Notes: generated from the letters alone by a model not told the origin. 64,000 nt of DNA from JBCDCY01 sp039180875 (GCA_039180875.1 JBCDCY010000004.1:248001-312000), one strand, 5' to 3'. Counted from the first letter of the stretch, positions 34,548-43,729 are shown. Made by a program: numbers and translations.

Positions 34548-34844
34548 TCAGAGCACGTCCTGCCATTCCGGGTGCCGGGCGATCTGGGCTTTGGCGAAAG
34601 GGCAGAGCGGGATGATCTTGCGGCCTTCACTGCGGGCATCCTCGACGCAGCGCCCGACCAGGGCCTGGCCGACATGGCGACCGCGCAGCGCCTCCGGCAC
34701 CTCGGTGTGGTCGATGATGATCCGGGTCTCGCCAGCCCGGGAATAGGTCATCTCGGCCGCATGGCCGTCGAGCCGGCCGAGGTAGCGGCCCTTGCTCTCA
34801 CCCTCTTCGCGGCTGATGTCGATGGCGCTCGCGTTCTCGCTCAT
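34548..34844 (-). CDS. Small GNAT-like N-acetyltransferase (YidJ / COG2388 type)
   Basis: A 98-residue single-domain protein. Typical text is GRYLGRLDGHAAEMTYSRAGE, IIIDHTEVPEALRGRHVGQALV and KIIPLCPFAKAQIARHPEWQDV, which identifies the minimal GNAT family found in many bacteria. The cysteine in LCPFA is conserved in that family. The physiological acceptor is unknown. It lies 31 bases after the DUF5996 gene and probably shares its transcript. Confidence 0.85.
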   Translation of the reverse strand: MSENASAIDISREEGESKGRYLGRLDGHAAEMTYSRAGETRIIIDHTEVPEALRGRHVGQALVGRCVEDARSEGRKIIPLCPFAKAQIARHPEWQDVL

Positions 34845-34875
34845 GGCGCGTCGTCCCCTGCCTGGTCCGGTCGGA

Positions 34876-35817
34876 TCATCCCGCGGTGATGTCGCGCGGC
34901 ACCCGTGGCTGCTGGATATCGCAGTCGAGCGCCGGATCCCAGCCCGCCGCCTTCTCCGCCGCCGCATAGGTCGACCGGAGGAACGCGAGCAATGCACCGC
35001 TCGGATCCGGCGCCGTCCGCACCGCCTCGTAGGGCAGCAGGAACTCGCCGAGCGTGTCGTCCCAGTAGGCCGCGTCGGGCTCGACCGGCTGCTCCTTGAA
35101 GCTATCCGCTGTGGGGTAGGTGTAGGAGTAGAACATCGGCGCCCCGGCCCCGCCATTGCCCGGCCAGAAGCCGGAGGAGGAGACCTCGTGGCTATAGGCC
35201 TCCTGCGTCACGCTGTCGGGCAGGTTGGGGATGCCGCCGGGATGGGTTGGCGCGGATCGGCCGGAAAAGCGCGTCACCGCTACGTCGAAGGAGCCCCAGA
35301 AGAGGTGGACGGGGGAGACCTTGCCGAGAAAGCCGGTGCGGAAGGTGGAAAACACCCGATCCACGTGCAGCAGCGCCCGGTGGTAGCGCGCCACCGCCGC
35401 CCCGTCATAGGGCCGGCGCGCCGTGTCGGCGGCAAAAGGCGTAGCCTCCGGCAGCTCGTTCGGCGCGCCGTGGATCTCGAAGTCCGCCCCCGCCTCCGCC
35501 ACCAGCGCGGCGGTGCGGTCGAGGAAGTCGGCGGTGCTCATCGGCTCGAGCGCGAAATGCCCCTGCCAGCCGCCCGCATTCTCCGCCACCAGGCGATGGG
35601 CGTGCAGATCGAAGCTCAGCGTCAGGCAACCTCGCGGATGGTGGATCGGCCCCGTGGTGAGGCCGCGCGGCGTGATGTAGAGCGTCGCGTGCCAGGAATG
35701 GTTCACCCAGGGCGCATGGGCGAGCCGCACCTTGCCGACGATCTGGCACATCAGATGCAGCGCGGTGCAGGTCTCGGCCCATGGGGCATGGGGGATGTCC
35801 GGCCAGTCTTCAGCCAT
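34876..35817 (-). CDS. DUF5996 family protein
   Basis: A 313-residue protein of the DUF5996 family. Signature stretches are WPDIPHAPWAETCTALHLMCQ at the start (only part quoted), HSWHATLYITPRGLTTGPI, HFALEPMSTADF and LFWGSFDVAVTRFSGR. Many Trp, His and Pro residues suggest an enzyme, but no function is known. No signal peptide or membrane segment is visible. It follows wrbA by 32 bases in the same direction. Confidence 0.85.
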   Translation of the reverse strand: MAEDWPDIPHAPWAETCTALHLMCQIVGKVRLAHAPWVNHSWHATLYITPRGLTTGPIHHPRGCLTLSFDLHAHRLVAENAGGWQGHFALEPMSTADFLDRTAALVAEAGADFEIHGAPNELPEATPFAADTARRPYDGAAVARYHRALLHVDRVFSTFRTGFLGKVSPVHLFWGSFDVAVTRFSGRSAPTHPGGIPNLPDSVTQEAYSHEVSSSGFWPGNGGAGAPMFYSYTYPTADSFKEQPVEPDAAYWDDTLGEFLLPYEAVRTAPDPSGALLAFLRSTYAAAEKAAGWDPALDCDIQQPRVPRDITAG

Positions 35818-35849
35818 CGGCAGGGATCTCCTCCATCCGCGGGGACGGC

Positions 35850-36449
35850 TCAGGCGGTCAGCTTGGCCGCGGTGCGCGCGACCTTGGCGCCGAGATAGCG
35901 CGCGCCGGCGAGGTCGGTCTCTCCCGGCTGCCGGCTGCCGTCGCCGCCGGCGATGGTCGAGGCGCCATAGGGCGAGCCGCCCACCACCTCGTCACTCTGC
36001 ATCTGTGCCTGAAAGCCGTAGTCGAGGCCGACGATCGTCATGCCCATGTGCAGCAGGTTGGTCAGGATCGAGAACTGGGTCGTCTCCTGCCCGCCATGCT
36101 GGGTGCCGGTCGAGGTGAAGGAGGCACCCACCTTACCGATCAATTTGCCGCCGGCCCAGAGCTTGCCGGTGCGGTCCCAGAACGCGGCCATCTGGCTCGA
36201 CATCCGGCCGTAGCGCGTGCCGGTGCCGACGATGATGGCGTCGTAGTCGGGCAGCTCGTCCGGCGTCGCCTCGGGCGCCTCCTGGTCGAGCTTGAAGTGC
36301 GCGGCCTCCGCCGCCTCCCGCGGCACGGTCTCAGGCACCCGCTTCACCGTCACCTCGGCGCCCTCGTCCCGGGCGCCCTCGGCCACGGCGTGCGCCATGG
36401 TCTCCACATGTCCGTAGCTCGAATAGTAGAGCACCAGAACTTTCGCCAT
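35850..36449 (-). CDS. wrbA: NAD(P)H:quinone oxidoreductase WrbA
   Basis: A 199-residue flavodoxin-fold protein. VLVLYYSSYGHVETMA binds the FMN phosphate, and GTGTRYGRMSSQMAAFWDRTGKLW (quoted in part) and STGTQHGGQETT are diagnostic for WrbA. It reduces quinones by two electrons with NAD(P)H and protects against redox cycling. About 200 bases without a gene lie upstream and should carry its promoter. It heads the short minus-strand unit ending at 34548. Confidence 0.92.
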   Translation of the reverse strand: MAKVLVLYYSSYGHVETMAHAVAEGARDEGAEVTVKRVPETVPREAAEAAHFKLDQEAPEATPDELPDYDAIIVGTGTRYGRMSSQMAAFWDRTGKLWAGGKLIGKVGASFTSTGTQHGGQETTQFSILTNLLHMGMTIVGLDYGFQAQMQSDEVVGGSPYGASTIAGGDGSRQPGETDLAGARYLGAKVARTAAKLTA

Positions 36450-36650
36450 GTCCGACCTCTTTCGGTTCAGCCGCCGCCTGAGCGTCCGTCAAAATCGCCC
36501 GCACATCCCCGGGGCGCGCCCGACCTTAGGCATCGCCGAGCGTCGGCAGGAAGGGCGAAGTGACGTCGGATCCGCAGAAAGCCGCCGCTGGGCGGTCGAC
36601 AGTCTTTTTCTGCCACGCATCAGGGAGTTACGGGACGCCGCGCTGCCTGG

Positions 36651-37430
36651 TCAGGAGCCGAGCGCGGCGGTCCAGTTGGCGAAGGCCGTCGCCACCAGGA
36701 TCTTGTCGGAGCCGATGACGAAGGTGGTGACGCCGGCCTCGCGCCAGCGGGCGATCAGCTCGCGACACTCGGCCGGGTCGGGGGCGAAGACCGGCATGAT
36801 CACCGGCAGGCCCGCCGCGACGGCGGTGCGCACCATCTCCTCCACCGCCCCCAGTACCTCCGCCCGGCGCCAGTCGCCGCCCAGACCCATGGAGACCGAG
36901 AGGTCGAAGGGCCCGACCATCAGCGCGGCGAGGCCCGGGGTCGCGGTGATCGGCTGGATGTTGCGATGGCCGGCGGCGGTCTCCACCAGGGCGATCGCGC
37001 CGGTCCGCGCCTCCTCCTCCGCCACGTAGCTCTGCCAGTTGCGGATGAAGTGCCCGCCGGAGCGGCAGCAGGGGCAGGCGCCGCGCAGGCCGTGGGGGCC
37101 GAAGCGGGTGGCGGCGACCGCAGCCGCCGTCTCCTCCGCCGTCTCGATGTTTGGCACCACCACATGGCGGATGCCGGCGTCGAGCGCCTTCATGATCTCC
37201 ACCGGGTCATTGCGGGAGACGCGGAGCGCCACGGCGATGTCGTTGGCGTCCGCTGCCCGCGCGAGGTTCTCCGCCGTCTCGATGCCGAAGGGACCGTGCT
37301 GGCAGTCGATGACCGTGAAGCGAAAGCCGTTCAGGCCGATCAGGTCCACCATCTCGGGCGCGGCGATCTGCGTCCAGGTGCCGAGGATGGTGTCCTCCGC
37401 CGCCAACAGCGCCTTCAGGTCGCGGCTCAT
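36651..37430 (-). CDS. HpcH/HpaI-family aldolase
   Basis: A 259-residue TIM-barrel aldolase of the HpcH/HpaI (2,4-dihydroxyhept-2-ene-dioate aldolase) family. The visible blocks are TVIDCQHGPFGIETAE with the base His, VVPNIETAEETAAAV, LVETAAGHRNIQPI and LMVGPFDLSVSMG. An unusual CPCCRSGGHF segment (near residue 130) carries three cysteines. Such class II enzymes cleave 2-oxo-4-hydroxy acids to pyruvate and an aldehyde. It is the last gene of the operon begun by BKACE and overlaps the RidA gene (ATGA). Confidence 0.82.
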   Translation of the reverse strand: MSRDLKALLAAEDTILGTWTQIAAPEMVDLIGLNGFRFTVIDCQHGPFGIETAENLARAADANDIAVALRVSRNDPVEIMKALDAGIRHVVVPNIETAEETAAAVAATRFGPHGLRGACPCCRSGGHFIRNWQSYVAEEEARTGAIALVETAAGHRNIQPITATPGLAALMVGPFDLSVSMGLGGDWRRAEVLGAVEEMVRTAVAAGLPVIMPVFAPDPAECRELIARWREAGVTTFVIGSDKILVATAFANWTAALGS

Positions 37431-37831
37431 GCGTCCGCCAGGCCCAGCACGGCCTTGCATTTAATCTCTACCAGCAGACCCGGCATCGAGAAGCCTTTGA
37501 CCGCGAAGCCGGTCCAGGTGGGGTAGCGGTTCGCGAAGTAGCGGTCCTTCACCGCCAGGAACGTCTTCAGATCCGCCATGCTGTCGGCGAACCAGGTCTC
37601 GAGCTCCACCACGTCGTCAAAGGTGGCGCCGGCGGCATCCAACACCTTCCTCACGTTCTCGAAGGCCTGGACGAACTGCGCCTCCGTCCCCTCGACGACG
37701 TTCAGGTTCTCGTCGCGGCCGACCTGGCCGGAGAGGTAGATCGTATCGCCCACCTGGATCGCCGGGGCGTAGTGGAAGCTGTCGTAGATGTTCTCCATTC
37801 CCGGCGGGATGATGACCTTTCGTGTGGGCAT
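37427..37831 (-). CDS. RidA/YjgF-family protein
   Basis: A 134-residue RidA-family protein. It has IYLSGQVGRDENLNV, AFENVRKVLDAAGATFDDVV and a C-terminal GLLVEIKCKAVLG, all usual for the family. It follows the E1 dehydrogenase gene by three bases and overlaps the aldolase gene. It is the second RidA-type gene in the window and suggests that an enamine or imine intermediate occurs in this catabolic route, as expected for an amino acid-like substrate. Confidence 0.85.
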   Translation of the reverse strand: MPTRKVIIPPGMENIYDSFHYAPAIQVGDTIYLSGQVGRDENLNVVEGTEAQFVQAFENVRKVLDAAGATFDDVVELETWFADSMADLKTFLAVKDRYFANRYPTWTGFAVKGFSMPGLLVEIKCKAVLGLADA

Positions 37832-37834
37832 GGC

Positions 37835-39862
37835 TCAGGTCCTGTAGCAGACGGCCTTGATGGCCTCGGTGATCCGGCCGGCGTCGGGCATGTAGTCGCG
37901 TTCCAGCCGGTCGTTGTAGGGCACCGGCATCTCGGGCGCGCCGATGCGGGTGACGGGGGCGTCGAGCCAGTCGAAGGCCTGCTCCTGGATCGCCGCGGCG
38001 ATCTCTCCGCCGAAGCCACCGAAGAGCGGCGCCTCGTGCACGATGACGGCGCGGTGGGTGCGGCGGACGGAGGCGCAGATCGTCTCCATGTCCAGGGGCT
38101 TCAGGGTGCGGGGGTCGATGACCTCGACGTCGATGCCTTCCCGCTCCAACCGCTCGGCGGCTTGGAGCGCCCGCTCGACCATCGCGAGGGTGGCGATCAC
38201 GGTGCAGTCTTTGCCGGGGCGAAGGATGCGGGCGCGGCCGGGCGCGATCCGGTAGCGGTCCTCCGGCACCGGCTGGGCGGCGCCGAGGTAGAGCAGCTTG
38301 TGCTCCAGAAACACCACGGGCCCATCCTCCGCGATGGCCGCGGCCATCAGGCCCTTGGCGTCATAGGCGGTGGAGGGGGCATAGATCTGCAGGCCGGGCA
38401 CGTTGGCGAAGAACATCTCCAGCGACTGGCAGTGCTGGGCGGCGAGCCGGATGCCCGCGCCCTGGGGGCCGCGAAAGACGATCGGCACGCTGGCCTTGCC
38501 GCCGAGCATGAAGCGCGCCTTGGCTGCCTGGTTGACGATCGCGTCCATCATCAATGTGACGAAATCCCAAAGCTGGGCCTCGACGATGACCCGTTTACCG
38601 CGCATCGCCGCGCCGACACCGCAGGTGGCAATGGCCCCTTCGGAGATCGGGGTGTCGCGCACCCGCGCCGCGCCGAAGCGGTCGTAGAGACCGGGCGTCA
38701 GGCCGAAAATCCCGCCGGTTGCGCCCACATCCTCGCCCAGGATGATGACGTCTTCGTCCGCCTCCATCTCCAGCGCGAAGGCCTCGGTGATCGCTTGGCG
38801 GTAGGTGATGGCCCGGGTGCCAGGGGCGGGTTCGGGCTCGGCCGTTTGCGCGGCCGGCACGACGTGGGAGAGGGCGAGGGCCATGTCCGGCTCCTCCGCC
38901 TCGACCGCCCAGGCGATGGCGTCCTCGACCTCCGCCTCCGCCTCCCGCACCATCGCGTCATAGGCGTCGGTGTCGAGCTCTCCGACCTCTTCCAAGCGGT
39001 CGCGAAGGCGCATGATTGGGTCGCGAGCCTTCCAGGCCTCCTCCTCATCGGCCGTCCGGTAGCCGCCGAGATTGGCGCGCATGGAGTGGTCGTCCCAGCG
39101 ATAGGTGAGCGCCTCGATCAAGGTGGGCCCCTCCCCCGCCCGGGCCCTGAGCGCTGCCCGCTCCACCGCGGCGAACACGGCCGCCACGTCGTTGCCGTCG
39201 ATCCGGGCGTTCGGCACACCATAGGCATCGCCCCGGGCGGCGATGCTGGGGCCGGCCGTCACCGCCTCCGTCGCCGTGGTCAGACCGTACTGGTTGTTTT
39301 CGCAGAAGAAGATCAGCGGCAGTCGCCAGACCGCGGTGAGGTTCATCGCCTCGTGAAAGATCCCCTCGTTCGCCGCCCCGTCGCCGAAGAAGGTGATGCC
39401 GATATGGCCGGTGCCGTTCAGTTGCTCCGCCAATGCCGCCCCGGTGCCGAGGCCCATGCCCGCGCCGACGATGCCGTTGGCGCCGAGGATGTTGCGTTCG
39501 AAATCCGCGATGTGCATCGAGCCGCCGAGGCCCGCGCAATAGCCGCTCGCCTTGCCCATAAGCTCGGCAAACATCAACCGGATCTCGGAGCCCTTGGCGA
39601 TGGTGTGCCCGTGCCCGCGGTGATGGGTGAGGAGGAAGTCGTCTGGCCCCAGGGCGCGGCAGGCGCCCGCCGCAATCGCCTCCTGCCCGACGCTGGAATG
39701 GGCGGTGCCCTTAATCACGCCCTTCAGAAACAGCTCCTTCGCCCGGCTCTCGAACTGCCGAATGCGGAGCATGGTCTGGAGCGCATCGCGCAGGTCCTCG
39801 GCGCCGAGGCGATTGCCGTGGCTCGGCGCGGCCAATGTGTCGAGGATATGCACCTGGCTCAT
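37835..39862 (-). CDS. Fused E1 alpha-beta subunit of a 2-oxoacid/acetoin-type dehydrogenase
   Basis: A 675-residue single-chain fusion. The alpha part (about 1-335) has HHRGHGHTIAKGS, GLGGSMHIAD and the thiamine-diphosphate motif GDGAANEGIFHEAMNLTAVW ending in ENNQYG. After a Glu/Pro linker (EPEPAPGT) the beta part (about 350-675) starts ITYRQAITEAFALEME with ILGEDVG and HCQSLEMFFANVPGL. Two-chain E1 enzymes of this type work with E2 and E3, but neither gene is nearby. GGSMH resembles acetoin dehydrogenase and pyruvate dehydrogenase alpha chains. ATG 39862 is six bases from the TRAP permease stop. It would decarboxylate or cleave an oxo-intermediate of the operon's substrate. Confidence 0.8.
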   Translation of the reverse strand: MSQVHILDTLAAPSHGNRLGAEDLRDALQTMLRIRQFESRAKELFLKGVIKGTAHSSVGQEAIAAGACRALGPDDFLLTHHRGHGHTIAKGSEIRLMFAELMGKASGYCAGLGGSMHIADFERNILGANGIVGAGMGLGTGAALAEQLNGTGHIGITFFGDGAANEGIFHEAMNLTAVWRLPLIFFCENNQYGLTTATEAVTAGPSIAARGDAYGVPNARIDGNDVAAVFAAVERAALRARAGEGPTLIEALTYRWDDHSMRANLGGYRTADEEEAWKARDPIMRLRDRLEEVGELDTDAYDAMVREAEAEVEDAIAWAVEAEEPDMALALSHVVPAAQTAEPEPAPGTRAITYRQAITEAFALEMEADEDVIILGEDVGATGGIFGLTPGLYDRFGAARVRDTPISEGAIATCGVGAAMRGKRVIVEAQLWDFVTLMMDAIVNQAAKARFMLGGKASVPIVFRGPQGAGIRLAAQHCQSLEMFFANVPGLQIYAPSTAYDAKGLMAAAIAEDGPVVFLEHKLLYLGAAQPVPEDRYRIAPGRARILRPGKDCTVIATLAMVERALQAAERLEREGIDVEVIDPRTLKPLDMETICASVRRTHRAVIVHEAPLFGGFGGEIAAAIQEQAFDWLDAPVTRIGAPEMPVPYNDRLERDYMPDAGRITEAIKAVCYRT

Positions 39863-39867
39863 CGCAC

Positions 39868-41184
39868 TCACCCGTAGACCAGCCGCGGCAGCCAAAGCGA
39901 GAGCTCCGGCCAGGCCACCACGATCAGCAGTGCGAGGATCTGCAGCCCGATGAAAGGCCATTGCGCGGCGAAGATCTCCTGCAGGCTCAAACTCTCCCCC
40001 ACCGCGCCCTTCAGGTAGAAGCAGGCCGGGCCGAAGGGCGGGGTGAGGTAGGCGATCTGCATCGAGAGGTTGAAGACGATGCCGAACCAGATCGGATCGT
40101 AGCCCAGCTGGGTCAGCACCGGCAGGAAGATCGGCATGGTGAGAAACAAGATGCCGATCCAGTCGATGAAGAAGCCGAGCAGGACGAAGACGCCGATCAT
40201 CACGGCGAGGATCACCGTCGGGTCCTGACTGACGCCGGCCAGCACTTCGGAGGCGAAGCTGATGCCGCCCATCAGGTTGTAGACGCCAATCAGCGCGTTT
40301 GTGCCGAAGACCAGCCAGAAGACCATGCCGCAGGTCCGCAGCGCCTGCTCCAGCACCTCCCGCAGCATCGTCAGGCTGAAAGTGCCCCGCACCCAGGCGG
40401 CGACAGCCGCGCCGAAGGCGCCGAGGGCCGCGCTTTCGGTGATGGAGGCAAAGCCCGCGTAGATCGAGACCAGCACCCCACCTGCCACCAGCATCGGCAG
40501 GGCGACGCCGCGAAAGAGCGCCAGCTTCTCCGCCAACGGCATCTCCCGCTCCTCCGCCGGCAGTGGTGGGCCGAGCGCCGGGTTCAGGCCGCAGCGCGCC
40601 AGGATGTAGGCGACGTAGAAGCTCGCCATCATCAGCCCGGGCATCAGGGTGGCGAGGAAGAGGTGGGAGATCGAGACCTCCGCCGTCAGTCCGTAGAAGA
40701 TCAGGATGATCGAGGGCGGGATCATGGTGCCGAGGGATCCGCCCGCGGTGATCGTGCCGATGGCGAGCTTGCGGTCGTAGCCGAGGTTCAGCATCTGCGG
40801 CAGGGCGATCAGGCCGAGGAGCACGATCTCTCCCCCGATGATCCCCGTGGTCGCGCCGAGGAGGACGGCGACGAAGGTGGTGACGACGCCGATGCCGCCC
40901 CGCACGCTGCCGGCCCAGACGTGGAAGGCGCGGTAGAGATCCCGCGCCACCCCCGATTTCTCCATAATCGCGGCCATCAGCACGAACATCGGCACGGCGA
41001 TCAGGGCGAAGCTGTCGAGGAAATCCACCGTGCGGCTGCCGACGATGAAAAGCGCGTTCCAGCCGAATTGCGTGACCGCCAGCACCACCGCGATGGCGCC
41101 CGAGACGAAGGCGAGCGGCACGCCGAGGAGCAGCAATCCCCCCATCGCCCCGATGATCAGGAAGGTGGCGGTGGCGATGTCCAT
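39868..41184 (-). CDS. dctM: TRAP transporter large permease (DctM type)
   Basis: A 438-residue membrane protein with about twelve segments. Typical text is SFALIAVPMFVLMAAIMEKSG, GTITAGGSLGTMIPPSIILI and NLSMQIAYLTPPFGPACFYLKG, the last being the hallmark of DctM. It is the ion-coupled channel of a tripartite ATP-independent importer. It overlaps the small-permease stop by one base (TGATG). Together with the solute-binding protein at 41713-42720 it should import the substrate of this catabolic operon. Confidence 0.9.
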   Translation of the reverse strand: MDIATATFLIIGAMGGLLLLGVPLAFVSGAIAVVLAVTQFGWNALFIVGSRTVDFLDSFALIAVPMFVLMAAIMEKSGVARDLYRAFHVWAGSVRGGIGVVTTFVAVLLGATTGIIGGEIVLLGLIALPQMLNLGYDRKLAIGTITAGGSLGTMIPPSIILIFYGLTAEVSISHLFLATLMPGLMMASFYVAYILARCGLNPALGPPLPAEEREMPLAEKLALFRGVALPMLVAGGVLVSIYAGFASITESAALGAFGAAVAAWVRGTFSLTMLREVLEQALRTCGMVFWLVFGTNALIGVYNLMGGISFASEVLAGVSQDPTVILAVMIGVFVLLGFFIDWIGILFLTMPIFLPVLTQLGYDPIWFGIVFNLSMQIAYLTPPFGPACFYLKGAVGESLSLQEIFAAQWPFIGLQILALLIVVAWPELSLWLPRLVYG

Positions 41185-41672
41185 CAGCGCCGGACCGGCC
41201 AGGCGCGGCGGAGGACGACCAGCAGGAACAGCACGCAGCCGACGAACAGCAGCGCCTTCAGATAGCTCGGCAGCGGAGAGTTGAGCGTGCTCCCCGAACG
41301 CTCGGGATCCCAGGCGCCGGAGATCGAGAAGCGCCAAAGCGCCCGCTCCGCCATGCGCCAGGCGGCGTAGGCGAGACCGGCGAGGTAGATCGTGCCGGCC
41401 AGCCCCGACAGCACGGCCGAGACGCGCGCCAGCAGCGGGCGCCGCTCCACCAGCAGCGTGATCCGCATATGCGTGCCTTCCGCCATGCAGAACGCGCCCC
41501 CGAAGACGAAGCCGATGCTGGCGAGCAGGACGGAGGCCTCGTGCGCCCAGGTCGTCGGCGCATCGAAGGCGTAGCGGGCGACGACCTCCCACACCATGAT
41601 CAGCACGATCAGGGCAAAGCACCAGGCACTCGCTCGGCCGAGGCCGAGCGCGAGGCGATCAATGCGCGGCAT
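41184..41672 (-). CDS. dctQ: TRAP transporter small permease (DctQ type)
   Basis: A protein of about 162 residues with four membrane segments, the first in ASAWCFALIVLIMVWEVVARY, followed by APTTWAHEASVLLASIG, as usual for DctQ. ATG 41672 is chosen. An in-frame TTG at 41708 would add twelve residues. It sits between the solute-binding protein gene and the large permease gene, the classical TRAP order. Confidence 0.85.
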   Translation of the reverse strand: MPRIDRLALGLGRASAWCFALIVLIMVWEVVARYAFDAPTTWAHEASVLLASIGFVFGGAFCMAEGTHMRITLLVERRPLLARVSAVLSGLAGTIYLAGLAYAAWRMAERALWRFSISGAWDPERSGSTLNSPLPSYLKALLFVGCVLFLLVVLRRAWPVRR

Positions 41673-41712
41673 CGGCCGGTTCGGGCCGGTCAGGGGCGAC
41701 CGGCCCAATCCC

Positions 41713-42720
41713 TTACTCGGTCAGGCCGATCGAGGCCATGAAGGCCTGGTGGCTGTCGACCACGGCCTGGGCATCGGCGCTTTTCGCGCCCCAGTCGGCC
41801 CAGACATCGGCGGTCATGGCGCGGAAGGCGGCCGCGTCCTCCTCCCCGAAGGCGATGAAGGTGACGCCGAGCTCGTCCTGCGCCTGGGCCTCGGCCGCCG
41901 CGTCCTCGTCACTCAGCGTGGCGCGGAGGCTGTCGGACATGGCGTTGCAGGCCTCCTCGAACGCCGCCTGGTGTTCGGGGGCGAGGGCGTCCCACCTCTC
42001 TTGCGAGACGCTCATCTCTGTCACCGCCATCGAGTGCCGGGCGAGCACCGAGTATTTCGCCTGGTTGTGCATGCCGAGGGCGACGTTGAGCGCCACGTTG
42101 GCCAGATCGGTGGCATCCAGCACCCCGGTCTCCATCGCCGTCACGCTCTCACCCACCCCCATGGTGACGAGAGAGGCGCCGGCCCGGCTGAGCAGGTCGG
42201 AGGCAAGCCCGCCCGGCGCGCGCATCTTCAGGCCCTCAAGATCGGCGACACCGTTGATTTCGACCTTCGAGGGGATCTGCTCAGGCGGCCAGTAGACCGG
42301 GCAGATCATGTGCAGGTCGTACTTGCCGTAAAGCGCCCGGGCGACCTCCAGCCCGCCACCCTCGCTGAACCAGCGGTCCCGGGTGGCGCTATCGGGATAG
42401 GCCGCGAGGGTGTCGCCGAGCACGCCGAGCGCCGGGTCCTTACCCGCGAAGTAGGAGGGGGCGGTGTACTGGCCGTCGAGCAGACCGTTCTGGATCGCGT
42501 CGATCGTCTCGCCCGCGCCGACCACGGCACCGCCCGGCAGCACCTCGATCTGCACGGCGCCATCGGTGGCCTCGGCGAGGTCTGCCGCCATCGCCTCGAA
42601 CGCTTGGGTGGTCGAGGCATTGGCGCCGAGGAATGTCTGCATCTTGAACGTCTCGGCCCCGGCCGCGCCGGTCGCCAGCGCCAGGGTGGCGGTGGCCGCC
42701 AGAAGGTGGCTGAGTTTCAT
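41713..42720 (-). CDS. dctP: TRAP transporter solute-binding protein (DctP type)
   Basis: A 335-residue periplasmic protein with a cleavable signal peptide (LLAATATLALATGAAGA, cut before ETFKM). The region LKMRAPGGLASDLLSRAGAS contains the arginine that binds the carboxylate of the ligand in this family. The ligand is therefore probably an organic acid; LMICPVYWPPEQ resembles binding proteins of the mannitol/chloroaromatic annotation group. The gene follows BKACE by 27 bases that contain a good GGAGGA ribosome site. Confidence 0.88.
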   Translation of the reverse strand: MKLSHLLAATATLALATGAAGAETFKMQTFLGANASTTQAFEAMAADLAEATDGAVQIEVLPGGAVVGAGETIDAIQNGLLDGQYTAPSYFAGKDPALGVLGDTLAAYPDSATRDRWFSEGGGLEVARALYGKYDLHMICPVYWPPEQIPSKVEINGVADLEGLKMRAPGGLASDLLSRAGASLVTMGVGESVTAMETGVLDATDLANVALNVALGMHNQAKYSVLARHSMAVTEMSVSQERWDALAPEHQAAFEEACNAMSDSLRATLSDEDAAAEAQAQDELGVTFIAFGEEDAAAFRAMTADVWADWGAKSADAQAVVDSHQAFMASIGLTE

Positions 42721-42747
42721 GGATGTCCTCCCTTTCTTGATCGTTGG

Positions 42748-43650
42748 TCAGGCCGCGATGCGCAGCGTCGGCATCTCCAGGATGTCCCTTGTCTCGGCCG
42801 GGCTCGCCGGCTCCCGCCCGAGGGCGCGCGCCTGGGCCACCAGCCGGGCAATGACCTCGGCGTTAGTGAGGTTGCGCGCGCCGTCGCGATAGGCATAGTC
42901 GCCGAGGCCGATGGAGATATGGCCGCCGGCCCGCATGATCTTATCGGTGAGCTGGAAGAGGTCGCCCTTGTAGTTCACCACCGTCCAGACGCAGCGATAG
43001 TCTGCGGGCAGGAACGGCAGATGGGCGTCGATCCCGGCCTCCGTCCCCGGATGGCCGGCGAAGATGATCTCGTCGGTCAGGCAGAAGCAGATATAGGCGG
43101 GATCGTTCAGCACACCCATTCTCAGGAACTGCTCGATCTGGCGGGTGAAGCTGACGTTCCAGCTGACCAGGTAGGGCGTGAGGCCGTGATGGGCGATGCG
43201 CTCGGCGAAGTGCATGAGTGTGCCGGTGGAGTTCTTGTAGATCAGCTCCGTCGTGTCGTAGCGACCCTCCGCCGGATTCCACCAATCGACGTTGACGCTG
43301 CCGGTGTCCATCGGGGCGAAGTCAGGCGCCGTCTCGGCGGCCTTCATCATCTCCTCGACGGCGGCGAAGCGGCCCATGGCGTCGGCATCGTTGGCCACGT
43401 AGCCGAGGGTCGGATGGATCAGGATGTCGGAGCCGGCGCGGATCCCGGCATTGGTCTCGAGGTAGAACTCGGCCGCATGGCTCGGCGCGCCCTCCGCCGT
43501 GCGCCCGTGATAATGCACGATGGCCGCGCCTTCGTCATGGCAGGCGGTGGCGTCGGCGATGATCTCGGCCGGCAGGAAGGGCACGTGCGGATTGCCCTGG
43601 CGGGTCGCGAGTTCGTTCACCCGCGCCTCGATGATGATCTTCTCCGCCAT
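42748..43650 (-). CDS. Beta-keto acid cleavage enzyme (BKACE, DUF849)
   Basis: A 300-residue DUF849 protein. Members cleave a beta-keto acid with acetyl-CoA to acetoacetate and an acyl-CoA, as in lysine fermentation (3-keto-5-aminohexanoate) or dehydrocarnitine degradation. Zinc-binding and catalytic candidates are the HYHGR segment (near residue 46), SVNVDWW (near 118), SWNVSFTRQIEQFL (near 165) and GGHISIGLGDY (near 245). It is the first gene of the TRAP/E1/RidA/aldolase operon and is divergent from the LuxR-type regulator. The real substrate is unknown. Confidence 0.85.
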   Translation of the reverse strand: MAEKIIIEARVNELATRQGNPHVPFLPAEIIADATACHDEGAAIVHYHGRTAEGAPSHAAEFYLETNAGIRAGSDILIHPTLGYVANDADAMGRFAAVEEMMKAAETAPDFAPMDTGSVNVDWWNPAEGRYDTTELIYKNSTGTLMHFAERIAHHGLTPYLVSWNVSFTRQIEQFLRMGVLNDPAYICFCLTDEIIFAGHPGTEAGIDAHLPFLPADYRCVWTVVNYKGDLFQLTDKIMRAGGHISIGLGDYAYRDGARNLTNAEVIARLVAQARALGREPASPAETRDILEMPTLRIAA

Positions 43651-43700
43651 GTTCCTCCCCAGCGGCTTTTGCGGGAGTCATAGCCTGTCCGGGATGGATT

Positions 43701-43729
43701 CCACAACGAAAGTTATATTTCGGTTGTGG
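43701..43729. promoter_or_regulatory. Dyad operator between the BKACE operon and the luxR-type gene
   Basis: The left part reads CCACAACGAAA and the right part TTTCGGTTGTGG around the six bases GTTATA. The outer arms CCACAAC and GTTGTGG pair perfectly and so do the inner CGAAA and TTTCG; one extra base breaks full symmetry. It is the only strongly AT-rich spot in the divergent region, 50 bases before one start and 30 before the other, so a regulator, most simply the PAS-LuxR protein, could control both directions from it. Confidence 0.6.

Noticed and set aside
37772..39877. Plus-strand open frame of about 701 codons opposite the E1 fusion
   Set aside because: No motif; the minus strand has an intact thiamine-diphosphate enzyme with correct operon spacing.
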